Shown here: positions 19,285 through 28,014 of the stretch, piece by piece
How the letters are laid out: each line of letters starts with the position of its first letter
Numbering within the stretch: the stretch's first letter is position 1
Origin: DASSUW01 sp036257565
GTDB lineage: Bacteria > Actinomycetota > Thermoleophilia > Solirubrobacterales > Solirubrobacteraceae
Assembly (NCBI GenBank): GCA_036257565.1
Contig: DATAFH010000160.1
Span: 33,937 to 97,936 of the forward strand
Length of the DNA stretch: 64,000 nt
Reading direction: 5' to 3'
The notes under the pieces: model-generated
The model's database searches: none
What the model was told of the DNA's origin: nothing
The model's input: the letters and a program-made list of their open reading frames with translations, nothing else
Made by a program: the position numbers and the translations under genes

Positions 19285-21132
19285 ATGACCGCGCCCGACG
19301 TGACCGATCCCGACCTGCAGTCCGTCGCCTGGGACCTCTCCCGGCTGATCGATGATGCGGACGACCCCGGCGCCGCCGTGTCGGAGATGCTCGCCGAGGT
19401 CCAGCAGCGCGCCGACGCGTTCGCCGAGGCCCACGCCGGCAAGGTCGCCGAGCTCGACGGCCCGGGCCTCGTGGCCGCCATGCACGAGCTCGAGGCGATG
19501 CAGGACGTCCTCGGCCGCGCCGGCTCGTACGCGATGCTCGACTTCTCGATCAACACCGCCGACCCGCCGCGCGGCGCCCTGCTCCAGAAGGTGCAGGAGG
19601 GCGCGACCCAGGCCGAGACCCGGCTGCTCTTCTTCGAGCTTGAGTGGGCCGCGCTCGACGACGCGCGGGCCGAGGAGCTACTCGCCACCGAGGGCCTCGA
19701 CTTCGCCCGCCACCACCTGCGCACCGCCCGCCGCTACCGGCCGCACCTGCTCACGGAGCCCGAGGAGAAGGTGATGGCCGAGAAGAACCTCACGGGCCGG
19801 ACGGCGTGGAGCCGGCTGTTCGACGAGCAGGCGTCGGCGATCACGGTCGATCTGGCGAGCGATGGCGGTCACGAGCCCGAAGGGCGGGGCAGAGGAGCGG
19901 AGCCGGTCTCGCTCGAGGTCGCGCTGTCACGCCTCTTCGCGCCCGACCGCGAGGTCCGCCGCCACGCCGCCGAGCGCGTCACCGCGGCGCTCGAGCCCGG
20001 CCTGCGCACGCGCGGGTACGTGTTCAACACGCTGCTCGCCGACAAGATGGTCGACGACCGGCTGCGCCGCTACCCGCACTGGCTGGCGAGCCGCAACCTC
20101 GCCAACGAGGCGTCCGACGAGTCGGTCGCGGCGCTGATCGACGCGGTCCGCGCCCGCTACGAGGTGCCGCGCCGCTGGTACCGGCTGAAGGCGCAGCTGC
20201 TCGGCGTCGACCGGCTCGCGGACTACGACCGCATGGCGGCGGTCACGGCCGAGGACGAGCGCGTCGAGTGGCCCCGCGCGCGGGACATGGTGCTCGAGTC
20301 GTACGGCGCGTTCTCGGACGACCTCGGGGACCTCGCGCGGCGCTTCTTCGACGAGTCGTGGATCGACGCGCCGGTGCGTCCGAACAAGCGCGGGGGGGCG
20401 TTCTGCGCGTACACGGTGCCCTCGGTGCACCCGTACGTGATGCTCAACTACACCTACAAGCGGCGCGACGTGCTCACGCTCGCCCACGAGCTGGGGCACG
20501 GCGTGCATCCGGCGCTCGGCGCCCGCCAGGGCATCTTCCACATGGCGACGCCGCTGACGATGGCGGAGACCGCCAGCGTGTTCGGCGAGACCCTTGTGTT
20601 CGGGCGGCTGCTCGAGCAGGCGTCGACGCCGGAGTCGCGGCTCGCGCTGCTCTCGGAGAGCATCGAGGGGTCGATCGCCACGGTCTTCCGCCAGGTGGCC
20701 ATGAACCGCTTCGAGCACCTCGTCCACACGGAGCGGCGGGAGGTCGGCGAGCTGGCCACGGAGCGCTTCGGCGAGCTGTGGGCGGAGTCGCAGGCCGAGC
20801 TCCTGGGCGACGCCGTCGAGCTGACCGACGGCTACCGCTCCTGGTGGTCGTACGTGCCGCACTTCATCGGCTCCCCCGGCTACGTGTACGCGTACGCGTA
20901 CGGGCAGCTGCTCGCGCTCGCCGTCTACGGCCGCTACGAGGAGGAGGGCGAGGCGTTCGTGCCGGCGTACCTGCAGCTGCTCGAGGCGGGCGGCTCGCGC
21001 AGCCCGGAGGAGCTGGGCAAGATCGTGGGGGTCGATCTCACGGACCCGGGCTTCTGGGACCGCGGGCTCGACATCGTGGAGCGCCAGCTCGACGACGCCG
21101 AGGCCGCCGCCCGCGACGCGGGTCGGATCTAG
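19285..21132 (+). CDS. M3-family oligoendopeptidase
   Basis: Zinc metallopeptidase of the PepF/M3B type, 615 residues, degrading oligopeptides in the cytoplasm. The zinc motif is LAHELGHGVH (HExxH) near residue 398. The third ligand is expected in LTMAETASVFGE about 30 residues later, as in the family. No signal peptide is seen. The ATG at 19285 is preferred to the in-frame GTG at 19276, which is three codons earlier. Its 3' end overlaps the convergent lipoprotein gene by four bases. Confidence 0.93.
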   Translation: MTAPDVTDPDLQSVAWDLSRLIDDADDPGAAVSEMLAEVQQRADAFAEAHAGKVAELDGPGLVAAMHELEAMQDVLGRAGSYAMLDFSINTADPPRGALLQKVQEGATQAETRLLFFELEWAALDDARAEELLATEGLDFARHHLRTARRYRPHLLTEPEEKVMAEKNLTGRTAWSRLFDEQASAITVDLASDGGHEPEGRGRGAEPVSLEVALSRLFAPDREVRRHAAERVTAALEPGLRTRGYVFNTLLADKMVDDRLRRYPHWLASRNLANEASDESVAALIDAVRARYEVPRRWYRLKAQLLGVDRLADYDRMAAVTAEDERVEWPRARDMVLESYGAFSDDLGDLARRFFDESWIDAPVRPNKRGGAFCAYTVPSVHPYVMLNYTYKRRDVLTLAHELGHGVHPALGARQGIFHMATPLTMAETASVFGETLVFGRLLEQASTPESRLALLSESIEGSIATVFRQVAMNRFEHLVHTERREVGELATERFGELWAESQAELLGDAVELTDGYRSWWSYVPHFIGSPGYVYAYAYGQLLALAVYGRYEEEGEAFVPAYLQLLEAGGSRSPEELGKIVGVDLTDPGFWDRGLDIVERQLDDAEAAARDAGRI

Positions 21133-22028
21133 CCGCCCTTGACGAGGTCGGTGAACGTCTGGCCGCCGTCGGTCGAGCGCTTGACGGTGCCGTCGATGAG
21201 CGCGACGTAGACCGTCTCGCGGTCGGCGGCCATGGCCTGCGGCTCCCCGCCGGTCGTGCCGCGGTCCTCCCACTTCTCCCCGCCGTCGGTCGAGACCTTC
21301 ACGGGGCCGCCGGGGTCGACCCGGTACAGCTCCCCGCCCTCGGACCACGCGAGCCGGACGTTGGGCGTCGGGTCGCTGGGCCGCCAGCTCGCGCCCGCGT
21401 CGCGCGAGACGAACAGGCCCTGCTCGGTGCTGCCGACCCAGCGCCGCGGATCCGACGGGTCGACCTCGAGCGACACGACCGACATGGGCGCCGCGCGCGT
21501 CTCCCACGTGCGGCCGTCGTCGGTGCTCACGAGCACCTGCGGCTGCTGGAAGAGCGCGGCCACGAGCGTGTCGCCGGCGGGCTCGATCGCGTGGAAGTCG
21601 GCCGTCCCGAGCTCGGACACCGGCGACCAGGTGGCGCCCGCGTCCTCGGAGCGGATGAGGCCGAGCTGCGGCGGCAGCGTCTGGCCCTCGGACGGGTGGC
21701 CCGAGCCGAGCAGCTTGTCGGGGCCGGTGAAGCGCACGACGAGCGACTCGGACACCTTGCCCGAGCCGTCCGGGGTGTTGAGCCGGCCGGTCAGCTTCTC
21801 GGGCTCGCTCGCGCCCTCGGCGATACGGAAGAGCCCGGTGTTCGTGCCCATGAAGAGCGACTCGTCGGCCGGGTTGACGGTGAGGGAGCCGACGATCGGC
21901 GGGTCGCCGTCGGGGTCGACCCACGGGACGGCGACCTCGCTCGTCGCCGTTGTCGCCGTACCGTCCTCCCCGCCGCAGCCGCCGAGCGCGATCGCGAGGC
22001 AGGCGAGCGCGAGTCCCAGCCTCCTCAT
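21129..22028 (-). CDS. Asp-box (BNR) repeat lipoprotein
   Basis: Secreted lipoprotein of 299 residues; the lipobox is IALGGC near residue 18. It carries five Asp-box motifs of the SxDxGxTW type: SEDAGATW, STDDGRTW, SRDAGASW, STDGGEKW and STDGGQTF. These mark a beta-propeller like that of sialidases and photosystem assembly proteins. No catalytic residues of sialidases are recognisable, so it is probably a binding or scaffold propeller. Its 3' end meets the M3 peptidase gene tail to tail. Confidence 0.82.
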   Translation of the reverse strand: MRRLGLALACLAIALGGCGGEDGTATTATSEVAVPWVDPDGDPPIVGSLTVNPADESLFMGTNTGLFRIAEGASEPEKLTGRLNTPDGSGKVSESLVVRFTGPDKLLGSGHPSEGQTLPPQLGLIRSEDAGATWSPVSELGTADFHAIEPAGDTLVAALFQQPQVLVSTDDGRTWETRAAPMSVVSLEVDPSDPRRWVGSTEQGLFVSRDAGASWRPSDPTPNVRLAWSEGGELYRVDPGGPVKVSTDGGEKWEDRGTTGGEPQAMAADRETVYVALIDGTVKRSTDGGQTFTDLVKGG

Positions 22029-22035
22029 GCGTCCA

Positions 22036-23268
22036 TCAGGGTAGGAACCGGGCGCGCGTCACGAGCCGGATGACCGTGCGGGCGACGGTCACGAGCTCGT
22101 CCACGGCGACCCACTCGTCGACCGCGTGCGCGCGCTCGATGCCGCTCGGGCCCGCCATCACGCACGGGATGCCGCGGGCGGTGAACAGGCGCATGTCCGC
22201 GCCCCACGGGACGCCGACGACGGCGGGCCTGTCGGCGCGCTCGGCAGCGACGGCGCCGGCCACCGCGCTCACCCACGGATGGTCGGGGGAGGTCTCTCCG
22301 GGCAGGTAGGCGCCGCCCGTCCAGTGGATCTCGGCCGGCGCCTCGCCGTCGTCGAGGGCTCGGTGGACGGCGTCCTCGAGCGTGGCGCGGACGTCGGCGG
22401 CGTCGGCGCCGACCGGCATCCCGAGCCGGACCAGGAGCTCCACCCGGTCGGGCACCTGGCTCGACCACTCGCCGCCGTGGACCTTGCCCACGAGAAGTGG
22501 ATAGGGCAGCTCGAGCGTCTGCATCAGCGGGTGCTCGATGCCGGTGTTGATGCGTTGCTCGAGCTCGGCGAGCGCGTGGTGTACGCGCACGTAGCGGTCG
22601 AGCGCCGAGCAGCCCTCGAGCCTGACGGCCGCGTGGGCGGCGCGACCAGGGATGACGCACCGGAAGGTGAGCGCGCCCGCCTGCGCGCACACGACGTCGA
22701 AGGCGGTCGGCTCGGGGATCAGCGCGGCGTCGAACGCGGCGTCGCGTTCGAGCGCCGCGAAGGTGCCGAGGCCGCCATCCTCCTCGGAGGCCACGCACTG
22801 GAGCACGACCTGCGGTGCGGGAACGCCGGCGGCGCGGACGGCCCCGAGCGCGTGGACCATCGCCACCACCGCGCCCTTCATGTCGACCGAGCCACGGCCG
22901 TAGAGGCGGCCGTCCTCGAGAGCTCCGGCCCAGGGACCGTGACGCCAGGGCAGCGTGCCGGGGCCGACGACGTCGACGTGGCCGTTGAGGGCGAGGCGCC
23001 CGGGCGCTGTGCCGTGCAAGGTGGCCGTCAGCCCCCACAGCTCGTCGCGCGGCATCTCCTCTCCGGGGTGGTCGGGATGGGCGCGCAGCGCCTCGAGCTC
23101 GTGGCGGTGGAGGTTGGTCGCAAGGCGCCGGTCTGCGGCGAGCGCGGCGAGCGCCTCGAGCACGGCACGCTCGTCGCCGGTGACGCTGGGTATCCGCACG
23201 ATCGCGGCCGCATCGGCGGCCAGGGCGTCCGGGTCGAGGGCGGCGAGTGCGGCGGTTTCGGCGTCCAT
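22036..23268 (-). CDS. M20-family metallopeptidase / deacylase
   Basis: Cytoplasmic di-zinc amidohydrolase of the ArgE/DapE/CPG2 family, 410 residues. Metal ligands are visible in NGHVDVVG, YGRGSVDMKG, ASEEDGG and the late AHAVDEW. The dimerisation (lid) domain is the central 110 residues. Family members remove acyl groups from amino acids (acetylornithine, succinyl-diaminopimelate) or cleave dipeptides. Nothing nearby fixes the substrate, so I leave it open. It ends seven bases before the start of the lipoprotein gene on the same strand, so the two may be co-transcribed. Confidence 0.9.
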   Translation of the reverse strand: MDAETAALAALDPDALAADAAAIVRIPSVTGDERAVLEALAALAADRRLATNLHRHELEALRAHPDHPGEEMPRDELWGLTATLHGTAPGRLALNGHVDVVGPGTLPWRHGPWAGALEDGRLYGRGSVDMKGAVVAMVHALGAVRAAGVPAPQVVLQCVASEEDGGLGTFAALERDAAFDAALIPEPTAFDVVCAQAGALTFRCVIPGRAAHAAVRLEGCSALDRYVRVHHALAELEQRINTGIEHPLMQTLELPYPLLVGKVHGGEWSSQVPDRVELLVRLGMPVGADAADVRATLEDAVHRALDDGEAPAEIHWTGGAYLPGETSPDHPWVSAVAGAVAAERADRPAVVGVPWGADMRLFTARGIPCVMAGPSGIERAHAVDEWVAVDELVTVARTVIRLVTRARFLP

Positions 23269-23378
23269 GCGGGCGGCGAGGCTACCGCCTCAGACTGACC
23301 GTTCGGGGAGTGGCGGCCTCCGGGCGGGCAGCCTAGTCTCGTTGCCAACACAAGGGTCCTCGCAGCCATCGTGGGTCG

Positions 23379-23526
23379 AGGTTGGGACCCGCCCCGCCCG
23401 CCAGGGGCGGGTCCCAACCTGGGCCCGTGCTGGAGGCACGGACTCGAAGACAAGACGACCGGCAACCCCGGCGCATGATGCGCCGGCGGCCGGCCCGATC
23501 ATCGACTTCGGCGCACGAGGCGCCGA
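23379..23526. repeat. cluster of four palindromes in a 352-base intergenic region
   Basis: The gap 23269-23620 between the M20 gene and the divergent XRE regulator has no credible gene. It holds a series of inverted repeats: a perfect 17-bp stem with an 8-base loop at 23379-23420 (arm core GTTGGGACCCGCCCC), CCGTGC/GCACGG at 23425-23441, CCGGCGCAT/ATGCGCCGG at 23468-23486, and TCGGCGC/GCGCCGA at 23508-23526. Short antisense ORFs cover it but look like noise. It could be a mobile palindromic repeat or a folded leader; I cannot tell which. Confidence 0.6.
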
Positions 23527-23620
23527 CGATCGGCGCCCGACTGGTTCCGGGACCCTGCTCACCGGGTGTGCGTGGTGGCCCCACCGACGGACGCGGAGCC
23601 CCCGTTAGTCTGGATTCCTG

Positions 23621-24193
23621 GTGCTAATTGACAGTGAGCAGGGCAATGACCACGCCGCCGATTACCTGGGCGCGCGGGTGCGGGAGCTACGGCGAGAGCG
23701 CGGGCTCACGCTCAAGGCGCTGGGAGGCCGCGCCGGCCTCTCGCATCCGTTCCTGAGCCAGCTCGAGCGCGGGCTGGCGCGCCCGAGCGTGGGCTCGGTC
23801 GAGCGGATCGCCCGGGCGCTCGGCGTGCCCGTCATGGCGCTGTGGTCGACGCGGCGCAGCAGGCCGGCTCGCGTGGCGCGTGCGGACGAGGGGGTCTTGA
23901 TCTCGCACGTCGAGCCGGGCGCTCCGGGCGGGGTCCGCGCGGTGCCGGACGACGACTCGCCGCTGCAGGTGCGCGAGTGGTCGGGCGGCAGCCGGTCCTG
24001 GCCCCGCGACAGGGACACGGTGCCGGGCGAGATCCTGCTCTACGTGGCGCGTGGCGCGCTCGAGGTCGACCTCGACGGCGCGGTCCACGCGCTCAATGAG
24101 GGAGACACGCTGCGCTTCGACGGCGAGGTCCCCCACCGCATCCGCCGCTCCGGCGGCGTCGCCACGCGCGCGCTGCTGGTCACGCACGGCTAA
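23621..24193 (+). CDS. XRE-family regulator with C-terminal cupin
   Basis: A 190-residue transcription factor of the HTH-cupin type. The helix-turn-helix covers residues about 16-72 (RVRELRRERGLTLKALGGRAG, then SHPFLSQLERGLARPSVGSVERIARALGV). The cupin barrel, a small-molecule sensor, covers about 115-185 with LEVDLDGAVHALNEGDTLRFDGEVPHRI. Family members often control amino-acid, polyamine or amino-sugar metabolism. The only start in frame is the GTG at 23621, with no clear ribosome-binding site. The neighbouring M20 gene is divergent and may be its target. Confidence 0.9.
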   Translation: MLIDSEQGNDHAADYLGARVRELRRERGLTLKALGGRAGLSHPFLSQLERGLARPSVGSVERIARALGVPVMALWSTRRSRPARVARADEGVLISHVEPGAPGGVRAVPDDDSPLQVREWSGGSRSWPRDRDTVPGEILLYVARGALEVDLDGAVHALNEGDTLRFDGEVPHRIRRSGGVATRALLVTHG

Positions 24194-24245
24194 GAGCTTC
24201 GCCCCGGGGTGATGATCGGCCGCTCCGGGGCGAAACCCTGCGTGC

Positions 24246-25037
24246 TCACGGCCGGAACGCGAGCTCGGCGGGCGCCGGCCCGCGGGCGATGAGCGTCCCG
24301 GCGGCGCGCTGGAGCGCGGCCATCGCGACGCCCATCGAGCCAGGGCCGACGGACACACGGGCGACGCCGAGGCGCTCGAGCTCGGCGAGCGGCGGGCCGG
24401 AGGGGGTCGCGATCAGGCTGATGGGCGCGCTCATCGCGGCGACCAGGCGCTCGATGACCGCGGGGTCGACGAGGCCGGGCACGAAGATGCAGTCGGCGCC
24501 CGCGGTGGCGTAGGCGCGGCCCCGCTCGAGGGCGAGCGCCTCCCGCTCCTCGGGCGCACCCACCTTGGCGAGGAAGACATCGGTACGAGCGTTGATCACG
24601 AACGGCACGCCGGCGCGCTCGCTGGCGTCGCGCGCCGCCGCCACCCGCTCCGCGTGCTCGTCTGCGGGGCGCAGCCCGGGCCTGGCGCCGTCCTCGAGGT
24701 TGCAGCCGACCGCACCGGCCTCGATCGCTTGCGCGATCGTCTCGCCGACGTCGGCCGCGGTCGCGCCGTAGCCGGCCTCGAGGTCGGCGCTCACGGGCAG
24801 GTCGACGGCGCTCGCGATGCGCTCCACGGCGGCCAGCATCGCGTCGCGGCTCATCGCCTCGCCGTCCGGCAGGCCGTGGGCGGCGGCGACCGACCAGCTC
24901 GCCGTGGCCAGCGCGCGGCAGCCGGGCGCGGCGGCCACCGTGCGCGCGCTCGCGGCGTCCCAGACATTGACGAGCACGAGCAGCTCGCGGTCGTGGTGGA
25001 GGCGCCGCAGCGCCTCGGCCTTCTCGCGCGTGGTCAC
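24246..25037 (-). CDS. isocitrate lyase / PEP mutase superfamily enzyme
   Basis: A 263-residue TIM-barrel enzyme of the PEP mutase/isocitrate lyase family. Key blocks are NVWDAASARTVAAAPGCRALATAS, PVSADLEAGYG (metal-binding acidic pair) and VGCNLEDG, with INARTDVFL in the middle. The loop cysteine of true isocitrate lyases (KKCGH) is absent, so it is more like the oxaloacetate hydrolase or carboxyPEP mutase-like groups. The actual reaction is unknown. The GTG start at 25037 overlaps the upstream methyltransferase stop by four bases, so the pair is coupled. Confidence 0.88.
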   Translation of the reverse strand: MTTREKAEALRRLHHDRELLVLVNVWDAASARTVAAAPGCRALATASWSVAAAHGLPDGEAMSRDAMLAAVERIASAVDLPVSADLEAGYGATAADVGETIAQAIEAGAVGCNLEDGARPGLRPADEHAERVAAARDASERAGVPFVINARTDVFLAKVGAPEEREALALERGRAYATAGADCIFVPGLVDPAVIERLVAAMSAPISLIATPSGPPLAELERLGVARVSVGPGSMGVAMAALQRAAGTLIARGPAPAELAFRP

Positions 25038-25645
25038 CCGTCAAGCCTACGCAGCCGGTAGACCGCGCCCTTTGAGAGCTTCGGGGCTCGCGCCTGAACG
25101 ATCTCCCAGTCGCCCCGTGCGGCGTCGAGGAACGGACCGGCCGGCTTGCGGCCGGGGTCGGCGAGCCAGACCTCGGCCGTGAGGCGCGGGAGCAGGGGCA
25201 GCAGCGCCTCGCCGTTGCGTGCCTCGTAGAGCACGTCGGCGGCGAGCACGAGGTCCCACGGCGCGCGTTCGAGCAACGGCTCCGGCTCGGTCCACGAGCA
25301 GACGAGCGTCTCGACGACGGCCTCGTTGCGCGAGGCGTTCTCCGCCGTCATCTCGATCGCGTCCGGGGACCAGTCCGTCGCCAGCACGCGGCCTCCCGCC
25401 AGCGCCGCGACGATGCTCGGCAGCCCCAGCCCACAGCCCAGCTCGAGCGTACGCGCGCCACGCAGCGACCGGCCCGCGATCATGCGCGCCAGCGCGAGCG
25501 AGCTCGGCCACAGCTCCGCCCAGTACGGCAGATACTCCTCGTGCTCGAACGCCGCCTCGTCGAGCAGCGCCTCCGCGTCGCGAGGCCGCAGCAGCCGCAG
25601 GTCGCGGCCACGAAGCGGGACCACCTCCTCGACGAGGTCGTGCAT
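25034..25645 (-). CDS. class I SAM-dependent methyltransferase
   Basis: About 203 residues, similar to the nicotinamide N-methyltransferase-like / ETFB lysine methyltransferase group. The SAM-binding motif is TLELGCGLGLPSIVAAL, followed by VLATDWSPDAIEMTAENA, and the post-motif DLVLAADVLYEAR. The YWAELWPSSLALAR block before it is typical of this subgroup, which methylates protein side chains. I chose the ATG at 25645 (MHDLVEEVVPL); an in-frame ATG at 25675 adds ten residues and neither has a clear ribosome-binding site. Divergent from the LacI gene. Confidence 0.82.
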   Translation of the reverse strand: MHDLVEEVVPLRGRDLRLLRPRDAEALLDEAAFEHEEYLPYWAELWPSSLALARMIAGRSLRGARTLELGCGLGLPSIVAALAGGRVLATDWSPDAIEMTAENASRNEAVVETLVCSWTEPEPLLERAPWDLVLAADVLYEARNGEALLPLLPRLTAEVWLADPGRKPAGPFLDAARGDWEIVQARAPKLSKGAVYRLRRLDG

Positions 25646-25650
25646 CGGGA

Positions 25651-25698
25651 TGGTTGTATCCCGCCGCGACGGCATCGGGCATCGACGTGGTTGTATCC
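25651..25698. promoter_or_regulatory. paired TGGTTGTATCC repeats between methyltransferase and lacI-type gene
   Basis: An 11-bp sequence, TGGTTGTATCC, occurs twice as a direct repeat at 25651-25661 and 25688-25698, 37 bp apart. The first copy sits inside a palindrome, CGGGAT-N6-ATCCCG. Both lie in the divergent region of the methyltransferase and the LacI-type regulator. They may be operators for the regulator, but direct repeats are not the usual LacI pattern. Confidence 0.4.
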
Positions 25699-26707
25699 GT
25701 GGATCGCGCGAGGGGATTCACGAGTCACGTCTGTCGACGTCGCGCGGCGCGCGGGGGTGTCGCAATCCACCGTCTCGCTCGTCCTCTCCGGCAAGTCGGC
25801 CGGGCGGGTCTCCGCGCGGACGGAGGCCGCGGTGCGGCAGGCGGCCGAGGAGCTCGGCTACCGCCCGAACGTCGCTGCGCGCGCCCTGCGGACGGGCACG
25901 GCGCGGACGATCGGGCTCGTGGTCACCGACGTCACGCATCCGTTCTTCGGCCCCGTGCTGCGCGGTGCGCAGATCGCGGCCTGGCGGGCGGGCTACGCCG
26001 TCGCGCTCGTCGACGTGGCGAACGACCCGGAGCGAGAGCGGGACTCGTTCGAGGCGCTGCGCGCCGGGCCCGTCGACGGCTTCATGTTCTTCACGATCGA
26101 GCCGCCGGCCGACACGGGCGAGCACCTTGTCGCGATCGAGGTCTCGCCGCCGGGCATGCCGTACGTGCGCTTCGACACCGTCCGCGGCACGGAGCTCGCC
26201 ATGGAGCACCTGCACTCGCTCGGCCACCGGCGGTTCGGTCACCTCTCCTCCGCGCTCGAGGCCGAGACGTTCCAGCTGCGGCGTGACACGGTCGCCGCGG
26301 TGCTCGAGCGGGCCGGGCTCGCGCCGGCCGCCGAGAGGCGCGCCCAGTTCACGTTCGACGACGCCGCCGCCCGCGCCCGCGAGCTGCTCACCGCGGCCGA
26401 CCGGCCGACCGCCATCTACGCCGACGACGACATCCTGGCCGGCGGCGTCTACCTCGCCGCCCGCGAACTCGGTCTGCGGATCCCCGAGGACGTCTCCGTC
26501 GTCGGCTTCGACGATCTCCCCTTCGCCCGCGTCTTCGACCCACCGCTCACCACGATCGCGATCGACGCCGAGACGCTCGGCAGCGTGGCCTTCGAGGTCC
26601 TCGAGGCGGCCATGTCCGGCGACGGCGAGGAGAAGCCCGAGGCCCGGATCCTCCCGGTCGAGCTCATCCTCCGAGACTCCACCGCCCCGCCCCCTGAGCG
26701 CAATTGA
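25691..26707 (+). CDS. LacI-family transcriptional regulator
   Basis: A sugar-responsive repressor of about 338 residues. The DNA-binding domain is at the N-terminus (TSVDVARRAGVSQSTVSLVL, then a hinge helix with RPNVAARALRTG). The sugar-binding type I periplasmic-like domain starts at TIGLVVTDVTHPFFGPVL and contains YADDDILAGG and PEDVSVVGFDDLPFA. The only usable start near the domain is the TTG at 25691; GTC codons follow in frame. That TTG lies inside one of the two repeats described above, so the protein may sit on its own start. The target sugar is unknown. Confidence 0.88.
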   Translation: MYPWIARGDSRVTSVDVARRAGVSQSTVSLVLSGKSAGRVSARTEAAVRQAAEELGYRPNVAARALRTGTARTIGLVVTDVTHPFFGPVLRGAQIAAWRAGYAVALVDVANDPERERDSFEALRAGPVDGFMFFTIEPPADTGEHLVAIEVSPPGMPYVRFDTVRGTELAMEHLHSLGHRRFGHLSSALEAETFQLRRDTVAAVLERAGLAPAAERRAQFTFDDAAARARELLTAADRPTAIYADDDILAGGVYLAARELGLRIPEDVSVVGFDDLPFARVFDPPLTTIAIDAETLGSVAFEVLEAAMSGDGEEKPEARILPVELILRDSTAPPPERN

Positions 26708-26788
26708 AGAGGGCGAGAGCACTCCCGCCGGCGCCGCGAGCAACCCGCCGGCGCCGCCGATCGGGTCTGTGCGGCGCGTCACGGACCC

Positions 26789-26829
26789 TGGACAAACTAC
26801 GTCATACGTATTACGCTCATTCGTATGAC
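26789..26829 (+). promoter_or_regulatory. candidate promoter and palindrome over the start of the small BMP-like gene
   Basis: TGGACA (26789-26794) and TACGCT (26812-26817) are separated by 17 bases and resemble a -35/-10 pair. A perfect 8-bp inverted repeat, GTCATACG at 26801-26808 and CGTATGAC at 26822-26829, overlaps the -10 region and the ATG at 26825. A regulator binding there could control the gene. If the promoter is real the transcript would start at or very near the ATG. Confidence 0.4.
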
Positions 26830-27205
26830 CCTCCCGACCTTCCTCATCGCCGGCGTGCTCGCCCTCACAGTAGTGAGCGGGCTGCAGTCGGCCGAGACCG
26901 CACCGGATCAGCGTGCGATCGTGGTCGTGGATGCGGCGGCGGCGCGCGATCCAGCGGTGCTCGCCGAGGCTCGCGCCGCGGTTGACGCGGCCGGCGGCGA
27001 CGCGCAGCTGCGCGTCCCGCGCACCCCGACCGAGCAGCTCTCCGTGACCCACCTCTTCGCCGCCGGCGGCTACGACCTGGTCGTCGGCATCGGACTCGAC
27101 CGCCGTGTGGCGGTCACCCCCGTTGCCGAGCGCTTCCCGCACACCACGTTCGTGACCGCCGCGCCCGGGCAGGTCGCCCGGGCGCTCGAGCGCGACGCCG
27201 CGTAA
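26825..27205 (+). CDS. small exported protein resembling the start of a BMP-type binding protein
   Basis: A 126-residue protein with an N-terminal signal peptide (TFLIAGVLALTVVSGLQSA). The rest reads like the first lobe of a BMP/Med-type substrate-binding protein: GYDLVVGIGLDRRVAVTPVAERFPHTTFV matches the pattern seen there. It is far shorter than the roughly 330-residue family, so it is either a truncated copy or a stand-alone domain. A stop follows cleanly and I see no continuation downstream in another frame. Confidence 0.6.
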   Translation: MTLPTFLIAGVLALTVVSGLQSAETAPDQRAIVVVDAAAARDPAVLAEARAAVDAAGGDAQLRVPRTPTEQLSVTHLFAAGGYDLVVGIGLDRRVAVTPVAERFPHTTFVTAAPGQVARALERDAA

Positions 27206-27315
27206 AGCCCGCGACCCGGGCGCGCCGCGTGACGCTCGGGGGGACGTGCATGCTCGCGGGACTCGGTTGCCGTCGCCGGCCGTGGTTCGGGAGTGCCTAG
27301 CATCAACCGTCTGCT

Positions 27316-28014
27316 GTGCGCCTGATCCTGCTGGTCATCCTCGCCGGCCTTGCGGTGCCGGCCGTGCTGCTGGCCGCGCCGCGTGAGCCTGAGCGCGAGC
27401 CGCCGTCCCTCGTCGTCCCGGCGCAGTCGCCGGTGGCGACCGCGAGCCCGACGCCGGCGCCGTTGCCGCCGGTCGCCGAGGAGCGGCCGCCCTCGCGGGC
27501 GGTCGGGGTGCCGTGGGCCGGGCGGCTCGTCAACGGCCGCCGGCTGCCGCCGCAGGGCGAAGGCTTCGTGACGTGGGACCCGATCCTCAAGCAGGTCGGG
27601 AACCGGCCCTGGCGCCGCTGGGGCACGGATCGGCTGCTGGGCACGGTGCGCGCCGTCCTCGCCGCCTACGCCCGCCGGCACCCGGGTGCGCCGCCGGTGC
27701 TCGTCGGCGACCTCTCACGACGCCACGGCGGGGACTTCGGCCCGCGATTCGGCGGCATCGGGCATGCCTCGCATCAGAACGGGCTCGACGCCGACATGTA
27801 CTACCCGCGCGTCGACGGCAAGCTCCGGTCGCCCCGCCGACCCGACCAGGTGGATCGCGCCGCGGCCCAGGAGCTCGTGAGGGCGTTCGTGCGCGCCGGC
27901 GCGGTGAACGTGTTCGTCGGCCCGTCGTTGAGCCTGCACGGCCCCGCCAAGATCGTTTCCGCGCTCGTGCACCACGACAACCACCTGCACGTGCGACTCA
28001 GGGGCCGGCGTTAG
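27316..28014 (+). CDS. MepA-like murein endopeptidase (M74)
   Basis: Secreted peptidoglycan hydrolase of about 232 residues. It has an N-terminal hydrophobic signal, then a Pro/Ala-rich linker to about residue 65. The catalytic domain holds the zinc motif HASHQNGLDADMYYP and the late HHDNHLHVR, both diagnostic of the penicillin-insensitive murein endopeptidase / LAS metallopeptidase group. It probably cleaves peptide cross-links in the wall. GTG start at 27316; no other start fits the signal peptide. Its 3' end overlaps the convergent zinc-ribbon gene by 17 bases. Confidence 0.87.
   Translation: MRLILLVILAGLAVPAVLLAAPREPEREPPSLVVPAQSPVATASPTPAPLPPVAEERPPSRAVGVPWAGRLVNGRRLPPQGEGFVTWDPILKQVGNRPWRRWGTDRLLGTVRAVLAAYARRHPGAPPVLVGDLSRRHGGDFGPRFGGIGHASHQNGLDADMYYPRVDGKLRSPRRPDQVDRAAAQELVRAFVRAGAVNVFVGPSLSLHGPAKIVSALVHHDNHLHVRLRGRR

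Noticed and set aside
23290..23627. Short ORFs on both strands in the palindrome cluster
   Set aside because: They overlap each other in several frames, have no ribosome-binding sites and translate inverted repeats.
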